Shown: in pieces, positions 27,256 to 35,925 of the stretch
Layout: each line of letters starts with the position of its first letter
Position numbering within the stretch: the stretch's first letter is position 1
From: Castellaniella sp047971665
GTDB taxonomy: Bacteria; Pseudomonadota; Gammaproteobacteria; Burkholderiales; Burkholderiaceae_B
Reading direction: 5' to 3'
NCBI RefSeq assembly: GCF_047971665.1
Contig: NZ_JBKEAA010000012.1
Location: 62,001 to 126,000, forward strand
DNA: 64,000 nt
The notes under the pieces: generated by a model
What the model was told of the DNA's origin: nothing
Databases searched by the model: none
Seen by the model: the letters and a program-made list of their open reading frames with translations, nothing else
Translations under genes and position numbers: made by a program

Positions 27256-27762
27256 ATGACCTTGAACGAACTGTCCTCTCTGACCCAGGCCGAATTTTCC
27301 AGGGAACTCGGAGCGATTTTCGAGCATTCCCCCTGGATTCCGGAACGCGCCTGGGCCGCCCGGCCCTTTGCCGACGTGGAAGCCCTGCACCAGGCCATGA
27401 TGCGCGTCGTCCGCGACGCGGCCCCGGCCGAGCAGCTTGCCCTGATCGCCGCCCACCCGGAACTCGCCGGCAAAGAGGCCTCGGCGGGCACGCTGACCAG
27501 CGATTCGACCAGCGAACAACGGGGCGCGGGCCTGGACCAGTGCAGCCCTGAGGAGCTGCATCGCCTGCGTCACCTGAACGCGGCCTACCGCGAGCAGTTC
27601 GGCTTTCCTTTCGTGATTGCCGTCAAGGGCCGCAGCCGCGACCAGATCATGGGCGCCATCGAAGAACGGCTGCGCAATGCCCGCGACGCCGAATTCATCA
27701 CCTGCCTGGACCAGATCGGACAGATTGCGCGCTTTCGTCTCGAGGCCCGCTTTCCCGCCTGA
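27256..27762 (+). CDS. uraD: OHCU decarboxylase
   Basis: A 168-residue 2-oxo-4-hydroxy-4-carboxy-5-ureidoimidazoline decarboxylase, the last of the three steps from urate to S-allantoin. FEHSPW near residue 23 and AHPELAG near 66, which holds the catalytic histidine, are diagnostic, and FGFPFVIAVKG near 116 is also typical. The frame is open further upstream; ATG 27256 (MTLNELSSLT) matches the family N-terminus, but ATGs at 27232 and 27235 are possible and none has a good ribosome-binding site. It is followed by allA 87 bp later. Urate oxidase and HIU hydrolase are not in the window. Confidence 0.92.
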   Translation: MTLNELSSLTQAEFSRELGAIFEHSPWIPERAWAARPFADVEALHQAMMRVVRDAAPAEQLALIAAHPELAGKEASAGTLTSDSTSEQRGAGLDQCSPEELHRLRHLNAAYREQFGFPFVIAVKGRSRDQIMGAIEERLRNARDAEFITCLDQIGQIARFRLEARFPA

Positions 27763-27849
27763 CGAACCCGGGGCGGCCCCGCCCCGCGCCATCCGGCACG
27801 ACCCATCGCCCGCTTCCGGCACGCCGCCGGGATACCCACGGAGCCTCTC

Positions 27850-28362
27850 ATGACCGCCACCACGCTGACGTCCCTGACCATCGAACCCCTGACACGGGAA
27901 GCCTTCGCGCCCTTTGGCGACGTGATCCAGGCGGACGATGCGGCCAGACATTTCACCATCAACGAGGGCAACACCGAGCGCTATCACGACCTGGCGCGGA
28001 TCGATCCCGGCGCGGATGGCCGCGCCATTGTCTCGATCTTTCGCGGTCAGCCGCGCGCGCTGCCATTCACCGTCACCATGATGGAACGCCACCCGAAGGC
28101 CAGCCAGGCCTTCATCCCGCTGTCGGGGCGCCCCTACCTCGTCATTGTCGCCGACCCGGCCTCCACACCCACGGTCGCCGATCTACGCGTATTCCTGTGC
28201 CGTGGCGACCAGGGTGTGAACTACGCGCGCGGCGTCTGGCATCATCCGCTGCTGGGGCTGGAGGCGGTTTCGGATTTCCTGATCGTCGACCGGGCCGGAC
28301 CGGGCGAGAACTGTGACATCGTCCAGATGGAGACGCCCAGTCTCATCCCCGCGCTGCGCTGA
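27850..28362 (+). CDS. allA: Ureidoglycolate lyase
   Basis: A 170-residue ureidoglycolate lyase (older name ureidoglycolate hydrolase), which splits ureidoglycolate into glyoxylate and urea at the end of allantoin breakdown. Signature parts are EAFAPFGDVIQ near residue 17, the FRGQPRALPFTV strand, MMERHPKASQAFIPL near 77, and GVNYARGVWHHPLLGL near 121. Length is typical of bacterial AllA. ATG 27850 follows an uncrowded leader (ACGGAG). With uraD it forms a short operon. Its product, glyoxylate, is the substrate of gcl and glcB further along the window. Confidence 0.92.
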   Translation: MTATTLTSLTIEPLTREAFAPFGDVIQADDAARHFTINEGNTERYHDLARIDPGADGRAIVSIFRGQPRALPFTVTMMERHPKASQAFIPLSGRPYLVIVADPASTPTVADLRVFLCRGDQGVNYARGVWHHPLLGLEAVSDFLIVDRAGPGENCDIVQMETPSLIPALR

Positions 28363-28436
28363 GCCGATGCCGCGCCAGGGGCTGCGCCGCAGGCATCCCT
28401 GACGCGATTCCGGCCGGGCCGGCTCCTGGGCAGGGA

Positions 28437-29147
28437 TCAGGCGCCCAGGTATTTTTGCTGCGTCTCCGGGTCGGCCCGCAGCGCCTCCGAGCCCCCCTCC
28501 CAGACGACCTGGCCCTTTTCCACGATGGTGTGATGGTCGGCCAGTTGCAGCAACGGCGCCAGATTCTTGTCGATCACCAGGATTGCCATGCCCTCGCGGC
28601 GCAACAACGCCAGCGCGGCCCAGATTTCCTGGCGCACCAGGGGCGACAGGCCTTCGGTGGCCTCATCCAGAATCAACAGCGCCGGATTGGTCATCAGGGC
28701 GCGGCCGATGGCCAGCATCTGCTGCTCCCCGCCGGAAAGCTGATTGCCGAAATTGCCCACGCGCTCCTTCAGGCGCGGAAAGAGCGCGTAGATGCGCGGC
28801 AGCGTCCAGGGCACGCGTTTTTTATGACGATCCGCCGCTGTGGCGATCAGGTTTTCCTCGACCGACAGATTGGGAAAAATCTGCCGGCCTTCCGGCACCA
28901 GGCCGATACCATGCTGCGCCACACGGTGGCTGGGCAGATTCTGGATTTCCGCGCCATTGAACCACACCTGTCCCTGCCAGACCGGGTGCATGCCCATGAT
29001 GCTCCTGATGGTCGTGGTCTTGCCCATGCCGTTGCGGCCCAGCAGGGTCACGCACTGTCCGGCGTCGATCCGCAGGCGCATTCCGTACAGCACCTGGCTG
29101 CGTCCGTACCCGGACGCCAGGTTCTCGACTTGCAGCAGGGCGCTCAT
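28437..29147 (-). CDS. livF: ABC transporter ATP-binding protein (LivF family)
   Basis: A 236-residue ATPase of the branched-chain amino acid/amide importer type. Walker A GRNGMGKTT is near residue 37, the signature LSGGEQQMLAIGRAL near 137, and Walker B LLILDEATEG near 157. ATG 29147 is chosen by the usual LivF N-terminus (LLQVENLASGYG); an upstream open extension is not conserved. It is the last gene of livKHMGF and of the 13-gene run that begins with nbaE. The substrate may be an aromatic acid rather than leucine, given the operon. Confidence 0.93.
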   Translation of the reverse strand: MSALLQVENLASGYGRSQVLYGMRLRIDAGQCVTLLGRNGMGKTTTIRSIMGMHPVWQGQVWFNGAEIQNLPSHRVAQHGIGLVPEGRQIFPNLSVEENLIATAADRHKKRVPWTLPRIYALFPRLKERVGNFGNQLSGGEQQMLAIGRALMTNPALLILDEATEGLSPLVRQEIWAALALLRREGMAILVIDKNLAPLLQLADHHTIVEKGQVVWEGGSEALRADPETQQKYLGA

Positions 29148-29175
29148 CGCGCGCCTCCGTGACCGTCTGGCAGCC

Positions 29176-29937
29176 TCATGCAGGCACCTCCTCATCCCCC
29201 AGATAGGCCTCGCGGACTTCCGGGCTGCTGCGCACGGTCTCCACATCGCCACAGCAGATGACCTTGCCATAGAACAGCACACTGATGCGGTCGGCCAGCG
29301 AAAACACCGCATCCATGTCATGTTCGATCAGCAAGATGCCATACCGGCTCTTGAGCCGCCGCAGCAGCGCCACCATCATGTCCGAACCGGTATCGCCATG
29401 CCCCATGCCGGCCATGGGTTCATCGAGCAACAGCACCTTGGGCTCGACCGCCAGTGCCATGGCGATTTCCAGCTGGCGCTGCTGCCCGTAGGACAGCGAC
29501 ATGGCCAGCGTACTCCGCCAGTCAGACAGCCCCATCAGTCCGATGAGCGCGTCGGCCCGGTCCGTCAACGCCGGGGACTCCACCGCCGGTGTCCAGAAAT
29601 GAAAGCCGTGACCCCGGCACCCCTGAACCGCCAGGATCACGTTTTCGAGCACGGTGAACTGCTGGATCACAGAAGTGATCTGATAAGAACGCCCGATCCC
29701 GGCACGGACCCGCTGTGCCATGCCGAGTCCATCGATGGATCGACCGTCCAGGCTGATCGTCCCCGCATCGCTGGGAATCTCGCCCATGATCTGGCTGATC
29801 AGCGTGGTCTTGCCGGCACCGTTCGGGCCGATGACGGCATGGATTTCTCCCGGCCGGATGTCCAGGTCCACATGGTCCGTGACCAGCAGGCCGCCGTACC
29901 GCTTGACCAGACCGCGGATCGAAAGCAGAGACTGCAT
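29176..29937 (-). CDS. livG: ABC transporter ATP-binding protein (LivG family)
   Basis: A 253-residue ATPase, partner of LivF. Walker A GPNGAGKTTL is near residue 38, the signature LSYGQQRQLEIAMAL near 145, and Walker B VLLLDEPMAGM near 165. The long insert between Walker A and the signature is typical of LivG. It begins 1 nt after the livM stop, so it is translationally coupled. It acts on the cytoplasmic face of the membrane with LivF, LivH and LivM. Confidence 0.93.
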   Translation of the reverse strand: MQSLLSIRGLVKRYGGLLVTDHVDLDIRPGEIHAVIGPNGAGKTTLISQIMGEIPSDAGTISLDGRSIDGLGMAQRVRAGIGRSYQITSVIQQFTVLENVILAVQGCRGHGFHFWTPAVESPALTDRADALIGLMGLSDWRSTLAMSLSYGQQRQLEIAMALAVEPKVLLLDEPMAGMGHGDTGSDMMVALLRRLKSRYGILLIEHDMDAVFSLADRISVLFYGKVICCGDVETVRSSPEVREAYLGDEEVPA

Positions 29938-29938
29938 C

Positions 29939-30925
29939 TCAGCGCCCCTCCCCGGACGAGACGATCATGCCCCAGAGCCCATTGCGCAGGAACAGCACGA
30001 TGAGCACGATCACGGGCCCCATGATGATCATCCAATGATCGGTCAGGCCCTTCAGCCCCTCTTCCAGCAGCAGAAAACCGGCGGCGCCCACCACCGGTCC
30101 CACCAGGGTGCCGGCGCCCCCCAGCAGCACCATGATGATCAGCTCACCCGATGCGGTCCAGGCCATATAGGCCGGCGAGGCGAACGCGGTCAGGTTCGCC
30201 AGAAAAAACCCCGCCAGCGCGCACAACTCGGCCGACAGCACGTAGGCCAGCAACCGGTACCCCAACGGCGAGGTGCCCACGGCCCGCACACGCCGGGCAT
30301 CCATGCTGGAGGCGCGCAGGATCAGGCCGAAACGCGAGCGGATGACGCGGCGCAACAGCAGCAGGCTGATTCCCAGGCAGGCCAGTAAGGCCAGATACAG
30401 GCCCGCCTGACTGCCGGTCAGGGCGCCGAACCGACTGAGCTGACGGATCGGTAAACCTTCGTCGCCACCGTACTGTTTCAGGCCCACCGCCAGAAAATAG
30501 AACATCTGCGCCAGCGCCAGCGTAATCATGATGAAGGCGATGCCCTGCGTGCGCAGGGCGATCAGCCCCACGGGAGCCGCGATCACGGCCGTGACGACCA
30601 CCACCAGGAACAGATGCAGGACGCCGCTGTCGGCGCCATAGCGCGCGGCAATGGCGACACAATAGGCGCCGATGCCGATGTACATGGCATGACCGAAGCT
30701 GACCAGCCCGCCGTAGCCCAGCGCCAGATTCAACCCTACGGCGGCCAGGGCGAACACCAGGATGCGGCTGAACTGCAGCAGGATGTACGTGTCGTCCATG
30801 ATCCGGGCATACACCGGCACCAGCAGCAACAGCCCGAAAATCAGAACGGTCAGCGCCACCGGCCAGACGTGCCTGGCAAGGACGGGGGACTGGGGCGTGT
30901 CCAGACGGGGAGATTCTGTTTTCAT
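29939..30925 (-). CDS. livM: ABC transporter permease (LivM family)
   Basis: A 328-residue inner-membrane permease with about 8-9 hydrophobic segments. The conserved block AAVGLNLALGYGGLVSFGHAMY near residue 60 and the C-terminal LLGGAGTLVGPVVGAAGFLLLEE near 270 are hallmarks of LivM. A charged N-terminal tail precedes the first helix. It starts 7 nt after livH and its stop is 1 nt before livG. It forms a heterodimer with LivH. Confidence 0.93.
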   Translation of the reverse strand: MKTESPRLDTPQSPVLARHVWPVALTVLIFGLLLLVPVYARIMDDTYILLQFSRILVFALAAVGLNLALGYGGLVSFGHAMYIGIGAYCVAIAARYGADSGVLHLFLVVVVTAVIAAPVGLIALRTQGIAFIMITLALAQMFYFLAVGLKQYGGDEGLPIRQLSRFGALTGSQAGLYLALLACLGISLLLLRRVIRSRFGLILRASSMDARRVRAVGTSPLGYRLLAYVLSAELCALAGFFLANLTAFASPAYMAWTASGELIIMVLLGGAGTLVGPVVGAAGFLLLEEGLKGLTDHWMIIMGPVIVLIVLFLRNGLWGMIVSSGEGR

Positions 30926-30932
30926 CCGGCGC

Positions 30933-31853
30933 TCACCGTTTTTTCACAGGAAACAGCCCCTCGGGCTTGACGGCCAGCACGATCACCATCAACACATAGA
31001 CCGCCAGGGATGAAACCGCGGCGCCCAACGTGCTGGCCAGCCCCTGTTCCAGCGCCCGGCTCAACAGCGCCGGCGCGACGGTGCGCCCCAGGGTATCGAC
31101 CAGCCCCACGACCAGCGCCCCCAGGAAGGCGCCCCGGATCGATCCGATTCCGCCGATCACGATGACCACCAGCGTCATGATCAGGATGGAATCTCCCATG
31201 CCCGGCTGCACGGACAGGATCGGCCCCACCATGGCGCCGCCCAGACCGGCCAGGCCCGCCCCCAGGGCGAAGATGAAGGTATTGAGCCAGCCGATGTTCA
31301 CCCCCAGCGCAGCGACCATGGCGCGATTGCTGGCGCCGGCACGGATCAGCATGCCGACGCGGGTGCGCTCGATCAGAAGATACAAGCCCAGCGCCACCAG
31401 CAGGCCCACCAGAATGATGAGCAGGCGATACAAGGGATAGGGCGTCCCGAGCACCACGACCGTACGGCTCAGCGCATCCGGCAGGCTCATGAAGATCGGC
31501 GCCGAGCCCCAGATCATGCGCACGGCCTCGTTACAGAACAGCATCAGCCCGAAAGTCGCCAGCACCTGATCCAGGTGCGCTCTTGGATACAGTCGCGAAA
31601 ATCCGCTGCGGTCCAGCACCACACCCAGCACCATGACGCCACCCAGGCCGGCCAGAACGGCCAGCGTAAAAGAGTTGGTATGGCTGAAGGCGGCAGCCGC
31701 GAAATAAGCCCCCATCATATAGAGCGCGCCATGCGCCAGATTGATGAAGCTCATGATGCCGAAAACCAGAGTCAGGCCGGCAGCCAGCAAAAACAACAGA
31801 ATTCCATACTGCAGGCCATTGAGCGCCTGCATGAATATCAGCTGCGGACTCAT
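30933..31853 (-). CDS. livH: ABC transporter permease (LivH family)
   Basis: A 306-residue inner-membrane permease, partner of LivM. ALNGLQYGILLFLLAAGLTL near residue 10, GIMSFINLAHGALYMMGAYF near 32 and the C-terminal VVIVIGGIGSIRGAFLGALV near 230 are typical LivH motifs. It follows livK by 62 bp and precedes livM by 7 bp. Confidence 0.93.
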   Translation of the reverse strand: MSPQLIFMQALNGLQYGILLFLLAAGLTLVFGIMSFINLAHGALYMMGAYFAAAAFSHTNSFTLAVLAGLGGVMVLGVVLDRSGFSRLYPRAHLDQVLATFGLMLFCNEAVRMIWGSAPIFMSLPDALSRTVVVLGTPYPLYRLLIILVGLLVALGLYLLIERTRVGMLIRAGASNRAMVAALGVNIGWLNTFIFALGAGLAGLGGAMVGPILSVQPGMGDSILIMTLVVIVIGGIGSIRGAFLGALVVGLVDTLGRTVAPALLSRALEQGLASTLGAAVSSLAVYVLMVIVLAVKPEGLFPVKKR

Positions 31854-31915
31854 GTCCGTCCTCCGTGGCAGGCGGCATGCGCCGCCTGCCGGTCAGGGCT
31901 CGAGAGGCGAACCGA

Positions 31916-33085
31916 TCAATACTTGCAATCCTTGTAATAGGCGTCGGAATGGTTCGTCAGCGGCTTGCCGATGGTCCTCAGGGAAACACGCCCCTGGGCG
32001 TCCTTGGCCACCTCGAAGGCATAGAAATCCTCGATGGGGAAACCGTTGACGTTGAACTTGTAGGCGCCGCGCAGGGATGCATAATCCGCCGCGCGCAAAG
32101 CATCCCGGAGCGCCTTCTTGTCGGCGACCTTGCCCCCGGTCTTCTTCAGGGCGCTGTCGATCAACAGCGCCGAGTCATAGGACTGGGCCGCATACTGCGA
32201 GGGAATGCGCTTGTATTTCTTTTCGAACGCGGCGACGAACGCCTGACTGACGGGATTCTTGAAATCCGGCCCCCAGAACGTGCCGGCATAGGCGCCCAGC
32301 GCGGCATCGCCCAAGGCGGGCAAGGTGCTGCCGTCCACGGTCGAAACCGTCAGCAGCGGAATCTTGCCCATCAGACCGAACTGCCGGTATTGCTTGACGA
32401 AATTCACGCCCATGCCACCCGGCAGGAAAACCCAGACAGCCGAGGGATTGGCGGCCTGCAGCGCCAGTAATTCCGCCGAATAATCCTGCTGCCCCAGCTG
32501 GGTGTAGACCTCGCCCGAGATCCGTCCCGTATAAAAGCGCTTGAAGCCCTTGACCTGATCACGGCCCGACTGATAGTTGGGGGTGATCATGTAGATGTCC
32601 TTGTACTTCTGATCGGTCGCGTACTGCCCCATGACCTCGGCCTGGCCGTCGTTCTGCCAGGACGCAAAAAAGAAACCCGCATTGCACTGTTTGCCAGCCA
32701 GCGGCGCCGGCCCCGCATTGGACCCCACAAAGGTCATGTCGGCATCGGCCATGGGCTTGGCGATCGCCATCATGACGTTCGAAAACGTCACCCCCGCCAC
32801 CAGATCGACCTTGTCCTTCTCGATGAACTTCTGCACGGCCTGGACGCCCACATCGGGCTTGAGCTGATCATCTTCCTTCAGAAGGACGATGTCCTGACCG
32901 CCCAGCTTGCCGCCGTTCTGCTCCAGGGCCAGATTGAAACCATCGACCATATCCTGACCCAGGGCCGCGCCGGCGCCGGACAGCGTCGCCAGGAAACCGA
33001 TTTTCACTTCGGCCTGAGCCGATCCGGCGGCCAGCCCCAACGACAGGGCCAGCGCAGTCGTCAGCATGGTTGTGCGGTATGCCAT
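31916..33085 (-). CDS. livK: ABC transporter substrate-binding protein (LivK-like)
   Basis: A 389-residue periplasmic binding protein of the Leu/Ile/Val-binding type. The signal peptide ends in AQA near residue 25, followed by VKIGFLATLSGAGAALGQD. ATG 33085 has AGGAGA just upstream. Its ligand is unknown. It lies 48 bp after a complete 3-hydroxyanthranilate degradation set on the same strand, and several proteins of this fold bind aromatic acids, so an aromatic substrate is plausible. That is inferred from neighbours only; branched-chain amino acids remain possible. Confidence 0.9.
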   Translation of the reverse strand: MAYRTTMLTTALALSLGLAAGSAQAEVKIGFLATLSGAGAALGQDMVDGFNLALEQNGGKLGGQDIVLLKEDDQLKPDVGVQAVQKFIEKDKVDLVAGVTFSNVMMAIAKPMADADMTFVGSNAGPAPLAGKQCNAGFFFASWQNDGQAEVMGQYATDQKYKDIYMITPNYQSGRDQVKGFKRFYTGRISGEVYTQLGQQDYSAELLALQAANPSAVWVFLPGGMGVNFVKQYRQFGLMGKIPLLTVSTVDGSTLPALGDAALGAYAGTFWGPDFKNPVSQAFVAAFEKKYKRIPSQYAAQSYDSALLIDSALKKTGGKVADKKALRDALRAADYASLRGAYKFNVNGFPIEDFYAFEVAKDAQGRVSLRTIGKPLTNHSDAYYKDCKY

Positions 33086-33133
33086 GGTTGTCTCCTGAAA
33101 AATCAATGGTTTAGTTTTAAAGCGTTATCGATG

Positions 33134-33922
33134 TTACACGAAAGCCAATGATGTGCAACCCATTCCCTGCATGTGCAGCATGACGTGATCACCGGCCTGA
33201 ACCGAGACTGCCTCGGTGAGGCCGCCACTCAGGATCAGCGTGCCCGCCGGGATGGTCTCGCCACGCAAGCCCAGGTGATTGGCGAGCATGGCCACCGCGT
33301 TGGCCGGATGGCCCAGCACGGCGGCCCCCGCGCCCAGCGCCACGACCTGGCCGTTCTTTTCCATCACCACCCCCGTGGTGCGCAGGTCCAGCGCGCGGGG
33401 ATCCCGCGGAATCCCGCCAACCACGAACCGCGACGAAGAACAGTTGTCCGCCACCACGCTTTTCAGATCGAACTTGAAATCGCGATAACGGCTGTCGATG
33501 ATCTCGATCCCGGGCAGCACGAAATCGGTCGCCGCCAGAACCTCGGAAATCGTGCATCCCGGCCCGGCCAGCGGCGCTTTGGTGACAAAGACGATTTCCG
33601 GCTCCGCCTTGGGATGGATCAGCTCCGCATGGCGGCACTGGCCGGCGTCGGGCACCGCGAACGAATCGGCCAGAAAACCGAAGATCGGCGTCTCGATCCC
33701 CATCTGGCGCATCTTGGCAAACGAGGTCAGGCCCGCCTTCAGGCCGACGATCCGCGCACCGCGCGCCATCTTGCGGCGACGGATGCCCTCCTGCACGGCA
33801 TAGGCGTCGGCCCAATCCATGTCCGGGTGATCCAGCGTGATCTTGAGAGTGTCGTGCGCCTGCTGTTCGCAATCCTCCAGATGCGCGGCCAGCGCCTCGA
33901 TGGTCGCCGTATCCAGACTCAT
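33134..33922 (-). CDS. dmpH: 4-Oxalocrotonate decarboxylase
   Basis: A 262-residue member of the fumarylacetoacetate hydrolase-like fold, resembling DmpH/XylI (also called NbaG in the nitrobenzoate pathway). It decarboxylates 2-oxo-hex-3-enedioate to 2-hydroxypenta-2,4-dienoate. Metal-binding acidic residues lie in HPKAEPEIVFV near 103, and VEKNG-like VMEKNGQV and GAGAAVLGHPANAVAML near 200 are conserved. DmpH-type enzymes work in complex with the paralogous hydratase, here at 35926-36711. Its ATG overlaps the aldolase stop by 4 nt. Assignment as decarboxylase rather than hydratase rests on the similarity to DmpH (IVGLKAGLTSFAKMRQMG near 58). Confidence 0.88.
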   Translation of the reverse strand: MSLDTATIEALAAHLEDCEQQAHDTLKITLDHPDMDWADAYAVQEGIRRRKMARGARIVGLKAGLTSFAKMRQMGIETPIFGFLADSFAVPDAGQCRHAELIHPKAEPEIVFVTKAPLAGPGCTISEVLAATDFVLPGIEIIDSRYRDFKFDLKSVVADNCSSSRFVVGGIPRDPRALDLRTTGVVMEKNGQVVALGAGAAVLGHPANAVAMLANHLGLRGETIPAGTLILSGGLTEAVSVQAGDHVMLHMQGMGCTSLAFV

Positions 33923-34968
33923 GGAACCTCCCCGGCGCGCCCCGCCACACCTTTTTTGCGCGCCAGATTCAACGCGGTGTCCTCGATCATGTCCTCCTGG
34001 CCACCGACCATGCCGCGCCGACCCATCTCCACCAGGATTTCCCGGGCCGGCACGCCGTAGCGCTGCTCTGCCCGGCGGGCAAACAGCAGGAACGAACCGT
34101 AGACGCCGGCATAGCCCAGCGTCAGCGCATCGCGGCTCAGGCGTACCGGCTCTTTCATCATCGGATAGACGATGTCCTCGGCCACGTCCTGCACCTTGAA
34201 CAGGTCCACGCCGGTCTCGATCCCCATCAGGTTGCAGACCGCCACCAGCGCCTCCATGGGCGTATTGCCCGAGCCCGCCCCCATGCCTGAGCAGGCCGCA
34301 TCGATGCGATTTGCGCCCGCATCGATCGCCGCCATGCTGTTGGCGACCCCCATGGCCAGGTTGTGATGGCCATGAAAGCCGATTTCGGTCTCCGGCTTCA
34401 GGGCCTGGCGCAACGCGCCGATCTTTTCAGCGACCTGATGCGGCAGCATGTGGCCGGCCGAATCGGTCATGTAGACACAGTTGGCGCCATAGCCTTGCAT
34501 CAGCCGGGCCTGCGCGACCAGCCCTTCGGACGTGTTCATGTGACTCATCATCAGGAAGCCCACCGTATCCATGTCGAGGCCGCGGGCCACTTCGATATGC
34601 TGCTGAGAGACGTCGGCCTCCGTGCAATGCGTGGCGACACGGATGGTCCGCACGCCCAGCCCGTACGCCATGCGCAGATGCTCGACCGTGCCGATGCCCG
34701 GCAGCAGCAGCGCCGACACCCTGGCCTGCTTCAGCAGCGGAATCACCGTGTTCAGGTATTCCTCGTCGCTGTGCAGCGAGAATCCGTAATTGACCGACGC
34801 CCCGCCCAATCCATCCCCGTGGGTGACCTCGATCATCGGCACACCGGCCGCATCCAGTCCCTGCGCGACATCCCTCATCTGCTGCAACGTGATCTGGTGA
34901 CGCATGGCGTGCATGCCGTCGCGCAGCGTCATGTCGTGCAGGGTGACGGTTTTCTTTTGGGTGCTCAT
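33919..34968 (-). CDS. mhpE: 4-Hydroxy-2-oxovalerate aldolase
   Basis: A 349-residue Mn2+-dependent aldolase (DmpG/MhpE/NbaI), which cleaves 4-hydroxy-2-oxovalerate to pyruvate and acetaldehyde. HDMTLRDGMHAMRHQ near residue 11 carries the catalytic Arg and metal Asp, GFHGHHNLAMGVANS near 198 the metal histidines, and GMGAGSGNTPMEALVA near 228 the C-terminal loop. The enzyme works as a complex with acetaldehyde dehydrogenase, which passes acetaldehyde through a channel; that gene overlaps it by 4 nt upstream. Confidence 0.95.
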   Translation of the reverse strand: MSTQKKTVTLHDMTLRDGMHAMRHQITLQQMRDVAQGLDAAGVPMIEVTHGDGLGGASVNYGFSLHSDEEYLNTVIPLLKQARVSALLLPGIGTVEHLRMAYGLGVRTIRVATHCTEADVSQQHIEVARGLDMDTVGFLMMSHMNTSEGLVAQARLMQGYGANCVYMTDSAGHMLPHQVAEKIGALRQALKPETEIGFHGHHNLAMGVANSMAAIDAGANRIDAACSGMGAGSGNTPMEALVAVCNLMGIETGVDLFKVQDVAEDIVYPMMKEPVRLSRDALTLGYAGVYGSFLLFARRAEQRYGVPAREILVEMGRRGMVGGQEDMIEDTALNLARKKGVAGRAGEVP

Positions 34969-35906
34969 GAGGATTCCTTCTGGGCCTGCGCGCTTGCATC
35001 GGGGAGATCGTGCCGGGTCAGTTCGCCTTTCTGGATGCGTTCGGCGAACATCTCGGCCGTGCGCGTCGCCGATGCGGTCATGATGTCCAGGTTGCCTGAA
35101 TACGTGGGCAGATAATCGCCCAGGCCCTCGACTTCCAGATAAATGGACACGCGGCGGCCGTCAAAAACCGGCCCGTTGACCAGGCGATAGCCCGGCACGT
35201 ACCGCTGGACTTCGGCCACCATGTCCCGCACGGAGGCCGTGATGGCCGCCTCGTCGGGATCCGACTCGGTCAGGCAGTGCACGGTATCGCGCATGATCAG
35301 GGGCGGTTCGGCAGGATTCAGAATGATGATGGCCTTGCCCCTGCGCGCACCGCCCACCCGTTCGACCGCGCCCGCCGTCGTGACGGTGAATTCGTCGATG
35401 TTGCGCCGGGTGCCCGGCCCGGCCGATTTCGACGAGACGGTCGCCACGATTTCGGCGTATTCCACCGGCTGCACGCGCGAGACGGCCGCGACCATCGGAA
35501 TGGTGGCCTGGCCGCCGCAGGTCACCATGTTGACGTTGGTCTCGCGCTGCGCCAGATGCGCCTGCAGGTTGACCGGCGGCACACAGTACGGGCCGATCGC
35601 CGCCGGCGTCAGATCGATCATCAGCGCGCCACGCGCCGTCACCCTGTCGCTGTTTTCCTTATGGACATAGGCCGAGGTGGCATCGAACACGATCTGGATA
35701 CGGTCCGCGGCCATGTGCGGCAACAGTCCCTCGACCCCTTCGGCCGTGGTCTTCAGTCCGAGTTCGCGCGCCCGCGACAGCCCCTCGGAATCGGGATCGA
35801 TGCCCACCATCCAGACCGGCTCCAACAACGGGCTGCGCTTGAGCTTGTACAGCAGATCGGTGCCGATGTTGCCTGACCCGATCAAGGCGCATCTGATCTT
35901 TTCCAT
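34965..35906 (-). CDS. mhpF: Acetaldehyde dehydrogenase (acylating)
   Basis: A 313-residue enzyme (DmpF/MhpF/NbaJ) that converts acetaldehyde, CoA and NAD+ to acetyl-CoA. The Rossmann motif LIGSGNIGTDLL is at residues 8-19, and the catalytic cysteine lies in NMVTCGGQATIPMV near 128. It forms the channelling complex with the aldolase encoded immediately after it (4-nt overlap). It follows the hydratase gene by 19 bp. Confidence 0.95.
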   Translation of the reverse strand: MEKIRCALIGSGNIGTDLLYKLKRSPLLEPVWMVGIDPDSEGLSRARELGLKTTAEGVEGLLPHMAADRIQIVFDATSAYVHKENSDRVTARGALMIDLTPAAIGPYCVPPVNLQAHLAQRETNVNMVTCGGQATIPMVAAVSRVQPVEYAEIVATVSSKSAGPGTRRNIDEFTVTTAGAVERVGGARRGKAIIILNPAEPPLIMRDTVHCLTESDPDEAAITASVRDMVAEVQRYVPGYRLVNGPVFDGRRVSIYLEVEGLGDYLPTYSGNLDIMTASATRTAEMFAERIQKGELTRHDLPDASAQAQKESS

Positions 35907-35925
35907 GATGATTTCCCTTTGCCCG